Source of the DNA: Saksenaea vasiformis B4078
Taxonomy: Eukaryota; Mucoromycota; Mucoromycetes; Mucorales; Saksenaeaceae
Direction of reading: 5' to 3'
Assembly (NCBI GenBank): GCA_000697055.1
Contig: JNDT01001927.1
Location: 1-64,000 of the forward strand
DNA length: 64,000 nt
How positions within the stretch are numbered: the first letter of the stretch is position 1; every line of letters starts with the position of its first letter. Both the position numbers and the translations under genes were made by a program. The notes beneath the pieces were generated by a model. The model was not told the origin of the DNA. It saw only the letters and a program-made list of their open reading frames with translations, and searched no databases. This document shows positions 43,495 through 54,694 of this stretch, piece after piece.

Positions 43495-46124
43495 GTCGGG
43501 TGATGGTTGCTTGAAGAGGGTTGTGGCAGCATCTCAGTGGAGCTCCAAATTTTATTCGCTAGCAGCCACGTGATGACCAGCAATGCGGTTTTTGCAAACG
43601 GGAATTGCTACTCACATTACATGATTTAGAGAACTTTTAGATAGATAGCTTAGAATTCTCTAATGAAACCTGACCGTATGCAAATACCAACGTGTGTTTG
43701 GCCCTCTGTGGATCGACCGCTTAGGCTTAGATAGATGGCCAGGATGATATCTACCTGTAGGCGTTCGATGAGAGCTTAATTCATGGACACTCAGCTCATA
43801 GATACTCACCTTATGAATGCTAGCTTCAGAGACACTCACAATCTGGCTTTTAGTTGAGCATGGTCATGCTTGCATTAAAATTCGGTATGATGTTTGTCTA
43901 GCCGCCGGCGAAAACGCGTGACACGAGCGTCCCTAAGCGATAGGTCCTGAGTGTCCGTAGTAATTCCCCTTTCGTTGTCCATTGAAGAGTCCAAGTTTAT
44001 GTAAGTTAATTGATGCTCTGACGAATGATTGATGAAGTATCGTATCTCTTAAGAACCACACCACTCACAAATTCGCAGGGCGTACCATTCCCTATCCAAT
44101 GTCTCAACTAAATCCCTCGTGCTAGACAACTTAGTCAACCCAGACAAGCGATATTTCTTTCATCTGCTTTTTCTTGCTGCTTCCACTACTTTGAAATCAA
44201 CGTCACGTCCATGAATTCTGCCGATGATTTGGTCATTATCAAAGAGAAGGGATTGTATTTTGTTGATCAACCTCCTCCGCAATTCCCTACCAGTGGCTTT
44301 CCTGTTAAGGAACTGTTTGCAAAGTTCTGGTTGAGTACGTGATGAAAACGACTTTACTTCAGCCACCAAGCTGCGTGCTAAGTACAGCAAAGAGGAATTT
44401 ATTGCAACACACGGGGCATTGAAGACACTGGTCATAAAAATCTGTGAAAGCTCTTGCCGGATGCCCTTGTGTCTTAAGACCGTACATGAGGGAAGACTTG
44501 GGTTCTTTTTTATCGAAGCCGAAGTGAAGAAGAAAAATATAGTAATCACCTGTTAATCCCTAACAGTTATTCATGATCAAGCAAAGGAAGAAAAGTCATG
44601 AAAACCACGGACAACTTCAAGAAATTTATAACGATGATTGATGCCGATGTCAATAGTAAATGCGCTCAAAGGCAGCAAATAATGACAATGTGTTGTCCAA
44701 TACATTGACGGTCGACGGTGTCAACAATCTAAAGTACAAAGCAAAGCGGACAATGCGGAATTGTACCATTCTGCGAACATTATGGTTAAACGTGGGGAAG
44801 TCGATGGCTAGAACGTCCCGTATGGACATGATGACTCAAACCTCTTGTAGCACTTATTCTTTACGTTGCAAATGATATTTGAGAGGCCGTATCGTTTCTC
44901 GGAAGTAGTACTGATCAATGTGACGTACAATAAAAGCAATAAAAAAAATACTAATGGTTTCTGCTCAAGGTGTCAGCAAAGTTGGCGAATCCATCTTAAG
45001 AACCTTTCCTATTGCGTTTGTGCGAATTGATAATGAGAAAGAAGACACGTATATCCAGTACTTGCGAACACCAAATATGCATATTTCTTTCTCTACCTCG
45101 TCTTACTATCCATCCCCAACCTTTTCGTTCTCTTGGTCCACTTTGGTTTCTTAACAGCACTACTTCTACCATCTTATCTCGTGCGCTCCTTTATTGGCTG
45201 TACTTTTTCCGTATTTTCCCCTTCTTATTCGTTATTCTCATTTCCTTTTTTCTTTCTTACCTTCTGTTGTCCATCTCCATAGCAAATCAAAGCATGAAAA
45301 AGACTTTTCCTAATCCTTCCCGTCAACAGTTCTTTGAGCTTTTGCTAAACAGGTTGTTGGAAAAAATTTGTTAGTAAGTAAACAAATGCAGATATCGACA
45401 GAGAATAAAAAGAGCTACATTCGGATATAAGGAATAATTTTTTTTCAGGTGCTGTCTGAAAATTTACAAATGCACTGAAAAATGAGCAAAATGCACAGAG
45501 GTTAATCTTACCAAATGACCGCTTTTAGCTCCGGCTTGACAAAGAAATAAGTTTCGTTATAAAAATTACGAACAGATAGAATAAGAAGAGACTGGTGGGA
45601 ACATACTATTCGCATCCTATTCATATAAATACTTCACGAAAAGCATGTAAAAAACTGATCTTTCGGTTTGGGTTGGCTGCTGGGCGTCTCCGCCTTTCCA
45701 TATTGGGTCGCTGTTCATGTCTTTGATTTGCAGGATCTGGATCGAGGATGGTATAATGGTATGATCCACAGAGTAGGCTGTGGTACGGTTTTCAAATAAA
45801 AGCGCTCCAGTGATGGCTTTCCGATAGCCCACCGGAAGCAGTAAAAATATCTCAAGGTCAGGACAGGTTCCATCCAAAATAATCCTGCTATAAAAACGAA
45901 GAGCGGGAAACGTAAAACACATGTACCAAATGTTGAGTCATCTTGGTAGAAATGCAGAGTATTATTTGTAACAATTTATGTAAATCGCCTTATCCACGAA
46001 AAAGGATATCTACCTTCTTTGCATAAAATACTAAAACCCTGCTTCTGTAGCGTACAAGTATCCATCATATGGGCTCTCGGTGGTATAGAATGAGCAAGTC
46101 ATTTACAGTAACACTGCATGGATG
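43495..46124. other. Gene-poor stretch of 2.6 kb
   Basis: A 129-codon minus frame (44160-44549) and a 101-codon minus frame (45617-45922) have no recognised domain or splice context. At 43,780-43,850 a short block repeats a pattern of 'tagatactcac'/'gagacactcac'. The final part is the 3' flank of the TRK gene. No gene is supported. Confidence 0.4.
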
Positions 46125-48620
46125 TTACGTGGTCGTAGATATAGAACCCTCGTAATCATGCGACATAAATGTGTTGCGCCGTCTGAATAGATTCTCTTGT
46201 AGTTCCTCCTGCTCTAGCTGTTCTGAAGGTAAAAGAACAGCGCGATCAATGGCAGCTGGTAAACCTAGAATAAACAATTTAGCAAGGGCACTTTCTTTCC
46301 TGCGTTGTTTACCTCGATGTCTGCCACGGTACATCAATGCAATAATGATTAGCTTGCTAAAAGCATGGTATTCGCCAGATTGTGACACTGTTGCTTGTGG
46401 GTATCCCAATGACGCACCAACATTACCGAATGCGGATATGCACTCGTAGATGACAGACCACATGGTAATTGGGGATACTGCTGTGATTTGCTTGGCTTCG
46501 ACACTGCAGATGATCATAATGCCTACAATAAGATAGCATATCTCTGTAGTCAGTTGGCGCTGAATTTGCGTAACGACAAAGAAGTCTGGGCGTCTAAGAA
46601 ATTTGTGCGAGGTCGTCATAACGCTGGTGACCGTAGGATAACGTTGCAGTTTAAGAGCTGGCCCAGACGCGGAACGACTATCGTCAAATTCATCTTCATC
46701 CTGTCGATAGATACCGAGTGCGCGTTCCTGACAACACACCGTTATGGGATGACAATTTTTCCAACAGATGTACCTGATAGACGTTACTATTACGCATCGA
46801 AATCATCACAGGATAAACGCTGATATACATGGCTACCATGTAGACAAGCTGAGAACCAGGGTTGAGATCCATCATACTCACAACAGTAAAGGCAGCTATT
46901 TTTTTTAAAAAAAATGAGAAGAATACCAAAAAGAAATTGGATAGTTACCATTTCTTGTAGTAACCGACTGGAAACATGCATCAAGTATTCTTTGTCCCCA
47001 TGACAGATCTCGAAGGACGGGAAGCCAATAATTGAGTGCCAAAAAACTGATGATCTGCACAAGATTGATAACAACTAGCGCAAGTAAAAGCCAGCAGGTT
47101 TGTGTGAGTGGAAATAGTAAGGTATAGCAGCGTCGTGAGTGATCTAGTAAATAGCGTAATGCCTCTCGGCGCATCGCCCGAGAAGGCGGAGTACACTTGT
47201 ATATGCACCAAATGATGAGTCGCAACAGTATCGGGTACGCTGTATTGCCAACCAAGATAAGAATGGCAACAAGAATAAGTGGTGCTGGTGACTTTCTAAA
47301 CGGCCATAGATTTCCATCAGTAAGCACCAAGCCGAAATTGTTCATTGCGGAAAGGCTCGTAAAGAAAGAGAAAAGCCAAGGATCGACGGGCCCACTCGGG
47401 TTTGCTGTCTGTAAAACGTCTTGCGCATAGGTCGAAGTGCCCACATAGATGCGCATAAAGAAAGCAAAAACGATGATGAAACCAAAATGATAGATAGGCA
47501 CAAGTCGCGTGAGAAAATCAATTGCCCGGTATTCTGCTCCACCGAGACGATAACGTTGCTCCCTCGTCAGCTGGCTTTTATCAATAGGCTCACGCATAAC
47601 CCTCAAGATTTCATCGTCCTCTATGCTGGTATCAGTCGACACCTGGCTACTATCAGATGGGTAGCCTTCTTCCTTGGCTGGCTTATGAAACATAGTTTCA
47701 TGGCGTCTACCCCGTTCCAGACGTCGGCGAGCAAGTTCTCGTTGTTGTTCAATATCTTCGGCAAAAGCAATGGCTTGTGGACTGGCAACAAAAGGTTGTT
47801 CTTCAACAAACGTGGACGTATCGATGGCATGAAGTCGAGGTTGCTGGCGATGTGTGCTTGACTCCGAAGCGTCAGAAGAACAAGGACTGGCCTGGTAAGT
47901 GGAGGTATCTGGGAGAATATCGGACGTAATAGAGTGCTGTGAATCTTCTCTGTAGCACCGTTGATCTTCAGTCAGCGGCTGTTGAACTTTCTCTGGCCGG
48001 TCAATTCGATACTGATTGACAAAGTTTCGTGCTTCATCGCTGGTTTGTGAACCACTGGTGTCCAGTGATTGTTGCCGGTGACGATGAACGTCTTTATATG
48101 CCGTAGCAATGTTCGGTACCGAGCGTGTAGAAAGTGCAGACAGTCTTCGCCGACGAAGCGGGTGAATCAGTGAGGACATTCTGTTGAACTGTCTTTGTTC
48201 GCTTGTACCACCCTCAGAACAGGCTAAACTTTTATCGCTTTGTGATCTACTCGCTTCTCGAAGACGTTGTGCTTTGTTAAATGCGATGATGTCCTCAAAC
48301 CTTTGCGAGAAGTAGTGCCTTCGAACAAGCAAGATGATGTAGGATATAGTTATATGGTTACCAAGAGTCGAAAGAAACATTAGCAGGATAGCCTGATAGA
48401 TGGAGACAGAAGACATTTGCAACGAGTTAAGCCCTGTGTTTGTGATCGCCGTGGTTGCCATGTACAGGCTATCGATGTATCTCCAGTCCGTCCCAGGCTG
48501 GATGTAAAACAGGCCAGAGGCTATAAAGATAGCAATGGCCATCAGTAAGTAATGCAGCTCGAGGAAATGGATATGCTTGTGCCACCACCATGTCAGATTG
48601 TCCCACGCCACAGACATCAT
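46125..48620 (-). CDS. TRK-family potassium transporter (782 aa, 4 exons)
   Basis: Exons: 48620-46949, 46895-46774, 46727-46313 and 46264-46125, with introns of 53, 46 and 48 bases. The 48-base intron (46265-46312) is a multiple of three without a stop, so a naive reading keeps it; removing it gives RGRHRGLPAAIDRAVLLPSE, the usual Trk C-terminal motif. The start is ATG 48620 (MMSVAWDNLTWWW). Pore-loop segments in order: TNTGL (60-64), MNNFGL, TTRNAAF (across intron 1) and FGNVGAS. A large cytosolic loop rich in Ser, Gln and charged residues lies between the first and second repeats, as in fungal Trk1. It takes up K+ at the plasma membrane. The third pore loop has Ala where the family has the filter Gly. 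Confidence 0.92.
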
Positions 48621-49670
48621 GTAACAAAACAAACAATAAACAACCAACAAACGCAGCAACTTTTTTCCTTCGACGTCACCGAGTAAACTCCGAGGTGCAT
48701 TTCACTGAAAACGCTGACAAATTCCAACCCAGCATCTCCCTCCGTGCCAAACAGCGCCATTTACTTGAAATTCAGACAGAGGAAAGATCAGATAGACACT
48801 TCCAGGATGAAATCGAATGATACGTTTATCTGTCGGGCGTGCTGAATGATTTATTCGTATTAACCAGATTTCTGATGAGAAATCGAAATTGATGGATAGT
48901 AATTCTGATTGCTTTAGCATGTTATATCGTCCAAGTAATTAAGGAGTAGACGATAGAATACTAATACCCAAACGTTTTTTTCCCGCAACAGTTCAGTTTG
49001 AAGCTCATAGGCGACAATAAATAGGCTACAATAATACGCAACATGCACAATAGTATCCAATTGTTTCTACCACAGGTGTCCGATCGAGTTCCACTCGATA
49101 TACGGCTGTGCAGTCGAAGGTCGTGGGGCAAAGGAGACCCTGAAACAACTCAAGATGAATTTACCGTATTTTACTTCCAGAAAGTGGGAGTAGGTGCCCC
49201 ACAGACCGCGAAAATTTCACGGGCATAAAAATAATCATTGGAATCCGCGGTTGACCGTAATTCATACCTGGGCACCCGCACGGGCGCGTAGGCCCAGCCC
49301 ATTTTTCTTATGGGCTCGCAGTTGGTCCAATGGCGTGGCCTGCTCTGCGTGCTTTGAAGCTTGCAGTAAGATTGTGCAGGTTATCCGACACCTATACATC
49401 ACGAAAAGAGTAAGAAAGCAAATCGAACAGAGCGTTACAAAAAGAACATACCAAAGCACCAGAGAGTGTATTAAGGGACGGTTCCGACATCATTTTATAT
49501 GCAGATATGGGAAGATGACTATTGCAGTTGCGCATCTTGACGTAACTAGTAAACTGGTTGGCTGAGAACAGTACTACTTTTGCAGGGATGATGTTGCGTT
49601 TCAGGAAATTTAATGATAATGGTTATACAGTAAATGAAAATGATCCCCAATCATTGCCAGCCACAACAGC
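48621..49670. other. Gene-free stretch upstream of TRK
   Basis: This contains the TRK promoter side and then short frames without known domains. A GC-rich patch at 49,255-49,340 includes a small palindrome (gcccat..atgggc at about 49297-49315). No gene is seen. Confidence 0.4.
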
Positions 49671-49674
49671 TTGA

Positions 49675-49920
49675 GATGCATGGATTTACCTGTACCGACC
49701 TTGGTATACATATGAAAAGTGGAACCAACGCGCTCGCAGTTCTATCTCCAATCGCGTGCCTTCTGTAAAGAATACAATGCTTATTGAAGCCCACCGGAAA
49801 GTCCTAAAACGAGATTTCCTATATCGATTTAATCGTGCAAGACTAGACCTCCTGGCATACGTGAGGTCGGATAAACGTTATACCCTGTGTGATTTTCGCA
49901 GTCAGTATGAAACTCAGTGA
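49675..49920 (+). mobile_element. Fragment of a MULE-type transposon protein
   Basis: An 80-codon stretch without a stop has no early ATG but reads as coherent protein: WYTYEKWNQRARSS, VPSVKNTMLIEAHRKVLKRD, FLYRFNRARLDLLAYV. The W..WARSS / TTMIVE.HW..LKRDYL..F.RPR.DL pattern is familiar from C-terminal regions of fungal MULE/SWIM transposon proteins. It ends at TGA 49918-49920. It is likely a relic of the same superfamily as the SWIM fragment near 28.6 kb. The assignment is from memory of the pattern and is not confirmed. Confidence 0.45.
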
Positions 49921-50592
49921 GAGTACGGTTGGCACGTGGCCATCGTACGCAATGTTATAACAGATATCAAAGGCATTCAAGATGAATTGAGTTGATACTC
50001 GCTGTCGCACTGTATGAAAAATACTGTGAGGGTAAATGGTGCCTCCCAGTGTGTTAACCCGAGCTGCATAGCATATCGATCAGGCCATGCTACACAAAAT
50101 AGAGACGTTCCAGCGGCTCTGGCAATAGGTCTGGCATGCGCAAGCAATATCCTGCCTGTAGATAGAAGGACGCTAGCACCTTTCGATCCCAGTAATTTCT
50201 CGGCTGGAAGATCATTTATTCCCGCCGCCACCAATTATAGGTAGATTATCGCCACTCACCAGCAAGTATTCCTTGCTGAGATCTTTTGCAGCAACTGCTC
50301 GGTTTGCTGTCACACTGCCTTCTGCTATCATGATTATTGCATGAGAACTTACTTTTATCCAGAAAAAAGCGCTTCCTTATTCGAAGTGACGTAAGTAACG
50401 AGAACTGAGGTGTGTTTTAGAATTACAGCAATACACCAGTGGCAAAATGCAATCAATTCAGTCTGTGGTAGGTGCCATAAGGGATTTCCCTGTTGTGCTG
50501 CGGTAAACAGCCAAAAACGAATTTCTGAATGTGCGTGTAAAAGCATGAGATGGTACAGTGAAACATTTAATGAAAACATATAAAACATGGAT
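49921..50592. other. Gene-free stretch 3' of CBF5
   Basis: Short frames only (for example 50014-50244). No domain is recognised. The downstream end carries the CBF5 3' flank. Confidence 0.4.
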
Positions 50593-52227
50593 TTAGTCCT
50601 TATTCTTCTTCTCTTTTTTTTCCTTCTTCTCCTTCTTTTCCTTCTTTTCCTTCTTCTCCTTCTTGGTCTTCTTCGCTTCACCTTCGACAGACTCTTCTGC
50701 CTTACGTTTCAGTGCAGGCTCAGCATCCTTAGCAGCGACAGTGACAGCGCTGATCTTTGGTGCAATTCCGGCAGCAGCAACGACGGCTTCTGCAGGCTTT
50801 CCGAAGACGGGTGCGATATCTTGACCAGTTGGATTGTTGTTGTAATCGACATATGTGGCCTTCCACATTTCTGGTGTCTCCTCAGTAACGCGACCATATT
50901 GATCAAGCTTTCCTTCGGTCTTCAGTTTCTTCTTGGCAAGAGCAACTGGGCCAAGACCCCAGCGGCGGGGATAGGTGTCGCGTTCCATGATGACACGCTT
51001 AATCTTCGCCACTACACCGTGATCACATGTTGCCATAACCGCGGTTGTCATCTGAGCATAGGCAAGAGCAATTGCCTCACCCTTGGTTGTCATCAAGACA
51101 ATTTCCTCGTTCACTTCAATGCCGCTCTCATAGCGAAGAAGACCGGGTATCATCAACTTGGCGCCATAGCAAAGAGCATTAACAGCGCTGTCCTTAACAA
51201 CAATACGCTTATAACCGGTCAAAAGTGTCTCCAAGGGTCGAACAACTCGGCGAAGGTAGCTTTCATCCTTGTTGTTATCGTACAACCACTGAGCATCCAT
51301 AACGTCGTGCATAGTCACAATATCATCCTATCACAGAAATATCAACATCATTGCTCTTCCTGATTTGCTCCTACTTACGTTTTCAGACATGGCACCAGAG
51401 CGGACACGACGAAGTTCCTGCATGTGACCACCAACACCCAACAAGAGACCCAAGTGAACACAAAGAGTACGCATGTATGTACCAGCTTCACAACTTGCCC
51501 AGAACACAGCCAAATGACGGTCATTATCAAATTCAATTAGCTTACTCTCGTGAATAGTACGGACACGAAGTTGACGTTTGACAGCGGAGATCAGAGGAGG
51601 TCGCTGGAACAAAGCACCAGTGAGAGTCTCGATGGCCTATATACCAGATATTTAATGACACGTTGACAAAAAACAGTGTATTATGCATTACCTGAGAAAG
51701 TTTCTTTTCGCCCTCAATGGCATCGTGCAAACGCAAAATACAGACGTACTCCTTACCAGCACCTTGCTGCGACTTGACAAGACGGGTGGCACGATCAACA
51801 CAGACAATCAAACAACCAGTGACTTTAGGGTCAAGTGTGCCACTGTGACCAGTTTTCTCGACTCGAAGAATACGACGGACCCAGGCGACGACTTCGTGAG
51901 AAGAAGGATTGGCAGGCTACCAAAGTAGAGTAAATGCCAATGTTCGGAATGCTTCTCAAAATCTCTACCTTATCCAAATTGATATAACCATATCTAATAT
52001 ATTCCTGCAAAGGACGTTTCAAGGGAGAACAACCGCTGGGAATGGGCGTATAATGACCGGTACGAACGTTGAGTTGATCATAATTCTAATCACACAGCAT
52101 AAGATTAAGGGACTTCAAAGTCAATCGGACAACTAATTATTGCACATACCTTCAAAAGAAGGGGCCAGTCAGCGGTACTGAGTGCAGGTGTCACAGCAGT
52201 AGGTTTGATCACACTCTCGTCAGCCAT
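50593..52227 (-). CDS. CBF5: CBF5/dyskerin, H/ACA snoRNP pseudouridine synthase (470 aa, 5 exons)
   Basis: Exons: 52227-52150, 52085-51969, 51916-51692, 51636-51379 and 51327-50593; introns are 64, 52, 55 and 51 bases and phases agree. The TruB-type catalytic core contains GTLDPKVTG with the catalytic Asp at about residue 94, followed by [18 protein letters not shown] and a C-terminal PUA domain ([30 protein letters not shown]). The tail has the Lys-rich KKE/KKD repeats typical of fungal Cbf5. The protein isomerises uridine to pseudouridine in rRNA and snRNA, guided by H/ACA RNAs, in the nucleolus with Nop10, Nhp2 and Gar1. Length matches the yeast protein. I saw no guide RNA in the introns. 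Confidence 0.96.
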
Positions 52228-52986
52228 CGTTACGGAAGAGATGTTTGAATTTTTCCAAGGATTTTTTTTTCCACTTGGGAATGAAGCCACTGCGACTGCT
52301 TTCACTCTTGCCAAAAATGGAAAGAGGCTCTTCCCCACCCGAGCGCACCCTGCAGGCTCTACTTGGATGTCGTTCTGCAGCGTTACAGATGCCGTGACGA
52401 AAGAAATGACACAATATGTACTGGCCAGCCGAGCAAATGAGAGGTCCCAATGCTGGCTGTCTACACTTCATAGCTGCTTTGGCAACGAGCAATGCTAGTG
52501 GTTTTCTCGACTGACCACATGGAGATGCTTTTGATGGTTTCACCGACCTATACGCTATTTGACCGATGTTATGCGTAATTCCGATTTTCTTGCGTAGCGG
52601 GAGGATTTTTCTATATTACTGCCATTTGGAACCGTGCTAGCATATATCATAAATACGATGTAGATCAATAGAAACCTCTATACAGGCCACTATTTGGTTC
52701 ATTAATTAATAGCTGGTCAGATGTGTAATTGTCGGTAAATGACATCCTTAAATAGTTAATAGACAGATGCAGGAGGTAAGATGTAGGTAGGTTAGTGAGA
52801 TCGACGGCGATCTTTTGGAGTATGGAGGACAGTGTGTTTCATGTGAAACCACAACAATAGCAACAGCCTTATCAATAAAGTTCCTTTTTTTTCCCTTTGA
52901 AAATGAGCAACGATAAGAAAGGAAATTTATTGTTACTTTTATAGAATGTGTGCTGTCATGATGCATTCATTAGTACATTGTTTTGT

Positions 52987-54694
52987 TCATAACTTTTCAT
53001 CGAAGTTTAGTCCACTCCAGCGTCTGAGCTTTCCGCCAAAGATGAGCAACGTCCATAAAAGGAACATCGCGAACCAGGTCAACATAGCTAAAAAGGTGGT
53101 AGTCCATCCAGGACCAAACGTTTCTACCATGGGATTGGCCACGATCGTCAGCAAACTTGCTACCGTCATGCGCACAAGATTTGCGGCGGCAGTGACAGAT
53201 GCCCCCTGATCAGGCATGGAATCGACCAGATATGCAATGGTAGAGGTTGTTACTTGGTTCATTCCAAGACATTGAATTCCGAATCCAATAATAACACCCC
53301 AGACAGAGTACTGATATTGGGCTATCCATCCAACTAATAGTAATCCGAGCGGAAGAATAACCAATCCAGCTGGCCACAGATTAATGGTCAACCGATCTTC
53401 GATCACACCATATCCTCTTCGTTCTCTCGACCGAATCAGTAATCGATCAGATAAATAACCACCTAGGATAGATCCGATCGCATTGCCAACGCCCGCCCCC
53501 AGATAAGCGATACCTGCATCGAGATGATTTGAAATTTGCATAGAAACAATGTCAATTTACCTATTTTCCATGAAGAGTAACCATAATTTTTTTGCAGTAT
53601 ACCAGGAAATATGGTTTCTACGGCAAACATTCCTCCGAAAGATATACCCGCGACAGTAGACGCCATGAGTACAAATGGATGCTGAAGTAGAAGAAACGGG
53701 GCAATAGGATTGAGCTTTTTGCTAGGTTTGCCTTCTTTGGTATGAACGACGTCTCTGGTAAAAACTGTGTCAGCGTCGCTAATGACATCGCTATTGGGTG
53801 ATGACCGAGTATCAAATTTGGCTGAGTTACGATAGGTTTCCGGAAGGAAGAAGAAGCAAACGACAAAAGTGAAAACGCCAAAAGCAAAACAAAACCAGAA
53901 CGTGGCCCGCCACGTCTGTTCACTCATCATCAGCAGACCGCCGATAGTTGGGGCTTCATCAGATCTATTAGTTTTCTACTTGGTTCAGAAAGGGAGATGG
54001 CATACCAAGTAGAGGACCAATGTACGTGCCGAAGAAAAACTTTCCGAACGCCGATCCACGAGTTTCGAGAGCATAACAATCCTAACTCCGTGGGTCAGGA
54101 TTGTAGGGCTGCAGTGATGTACTTACAGCTATCACTCCTATTAATTTGGTTAGTAGCCAAAAATTTTAACGTTTGATGCAAACCGGCTCCAATGGAAAGT
54201 ATCGATGCAGCGCCAGCGGACTGGATGCATCGAAGCGTTACTAACACCCATATATTTGTAACAAATGCCGAAGCTAAAGATGCGCCAGAAAAAAAGAACA
54301 TCGATAACAAGTTAGGAAACCGGCGTACACGATAATAGTCAGACGCCGCTGCCCAGAACACAGGAGCCAGACCCATAAAAAAGATAAACAATGCAGCTGT
54401 CAGGGTTATCGCTAATGGTGGTGCATTGAGGTCAGAGGTAATACTCGGTATGCCTATGTGCTTTCCTATGTGAGTAGATTGATTATCGAAAAGAATACAG
54501 TAGTCGAAACCTGGAAAGTACACTGCGCTTGATAGGCCAGAAGTGTTTCCTAGTAATATCAAGCATATCATAATGATAGCTTTTTTTATCATGCTGTATT
54601 TTCGTGGGTCATCGTCGACAGAAGGATTTATACATAATAGACGTTTTGTCGGAAACATTATGGGATGAACGATGTCTATTACATTTCTGGCCAT
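52987..54694 (-). CDS. Major facilitator superfamily transporter, DHA1-like (505 aa, 5 exons)
   Basis: Exons: 54694-54184, 54137-54127 (11 bases only), 54081-54006, 53953-53561 and 53513-52987; introns are 46, 45, 52 and 47 bases. The micro-exon supplies GVIA between SIGA and DCYALETRGSAFG, recreating the cytosolic-loop motif that follows TM4 in DHA1 drug:H+ antiporters. About 12 hydrophobic helices are visible, with a D..Y-R-R-type loop after TM2 (WAAASDYYRVRRFPN) and its pseudo-repeat (GYLSDRLLIRSRERRG). The substrate cannot be told; QDR/TPO-type polyamine or drug export is one possibility. ATG 54694 is used, the first in frame. An acceptor at gatgaag (intron 3) is less typical but is the only one that keeps phase. 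Confidence 0.85.

Noticed and set aside
50587..51363. 258-codon plus frame
   Set aside because: Antisense of CBF5 exon 5; its Leu-rich start is the complement of the Lys-rich CBF5 tail.
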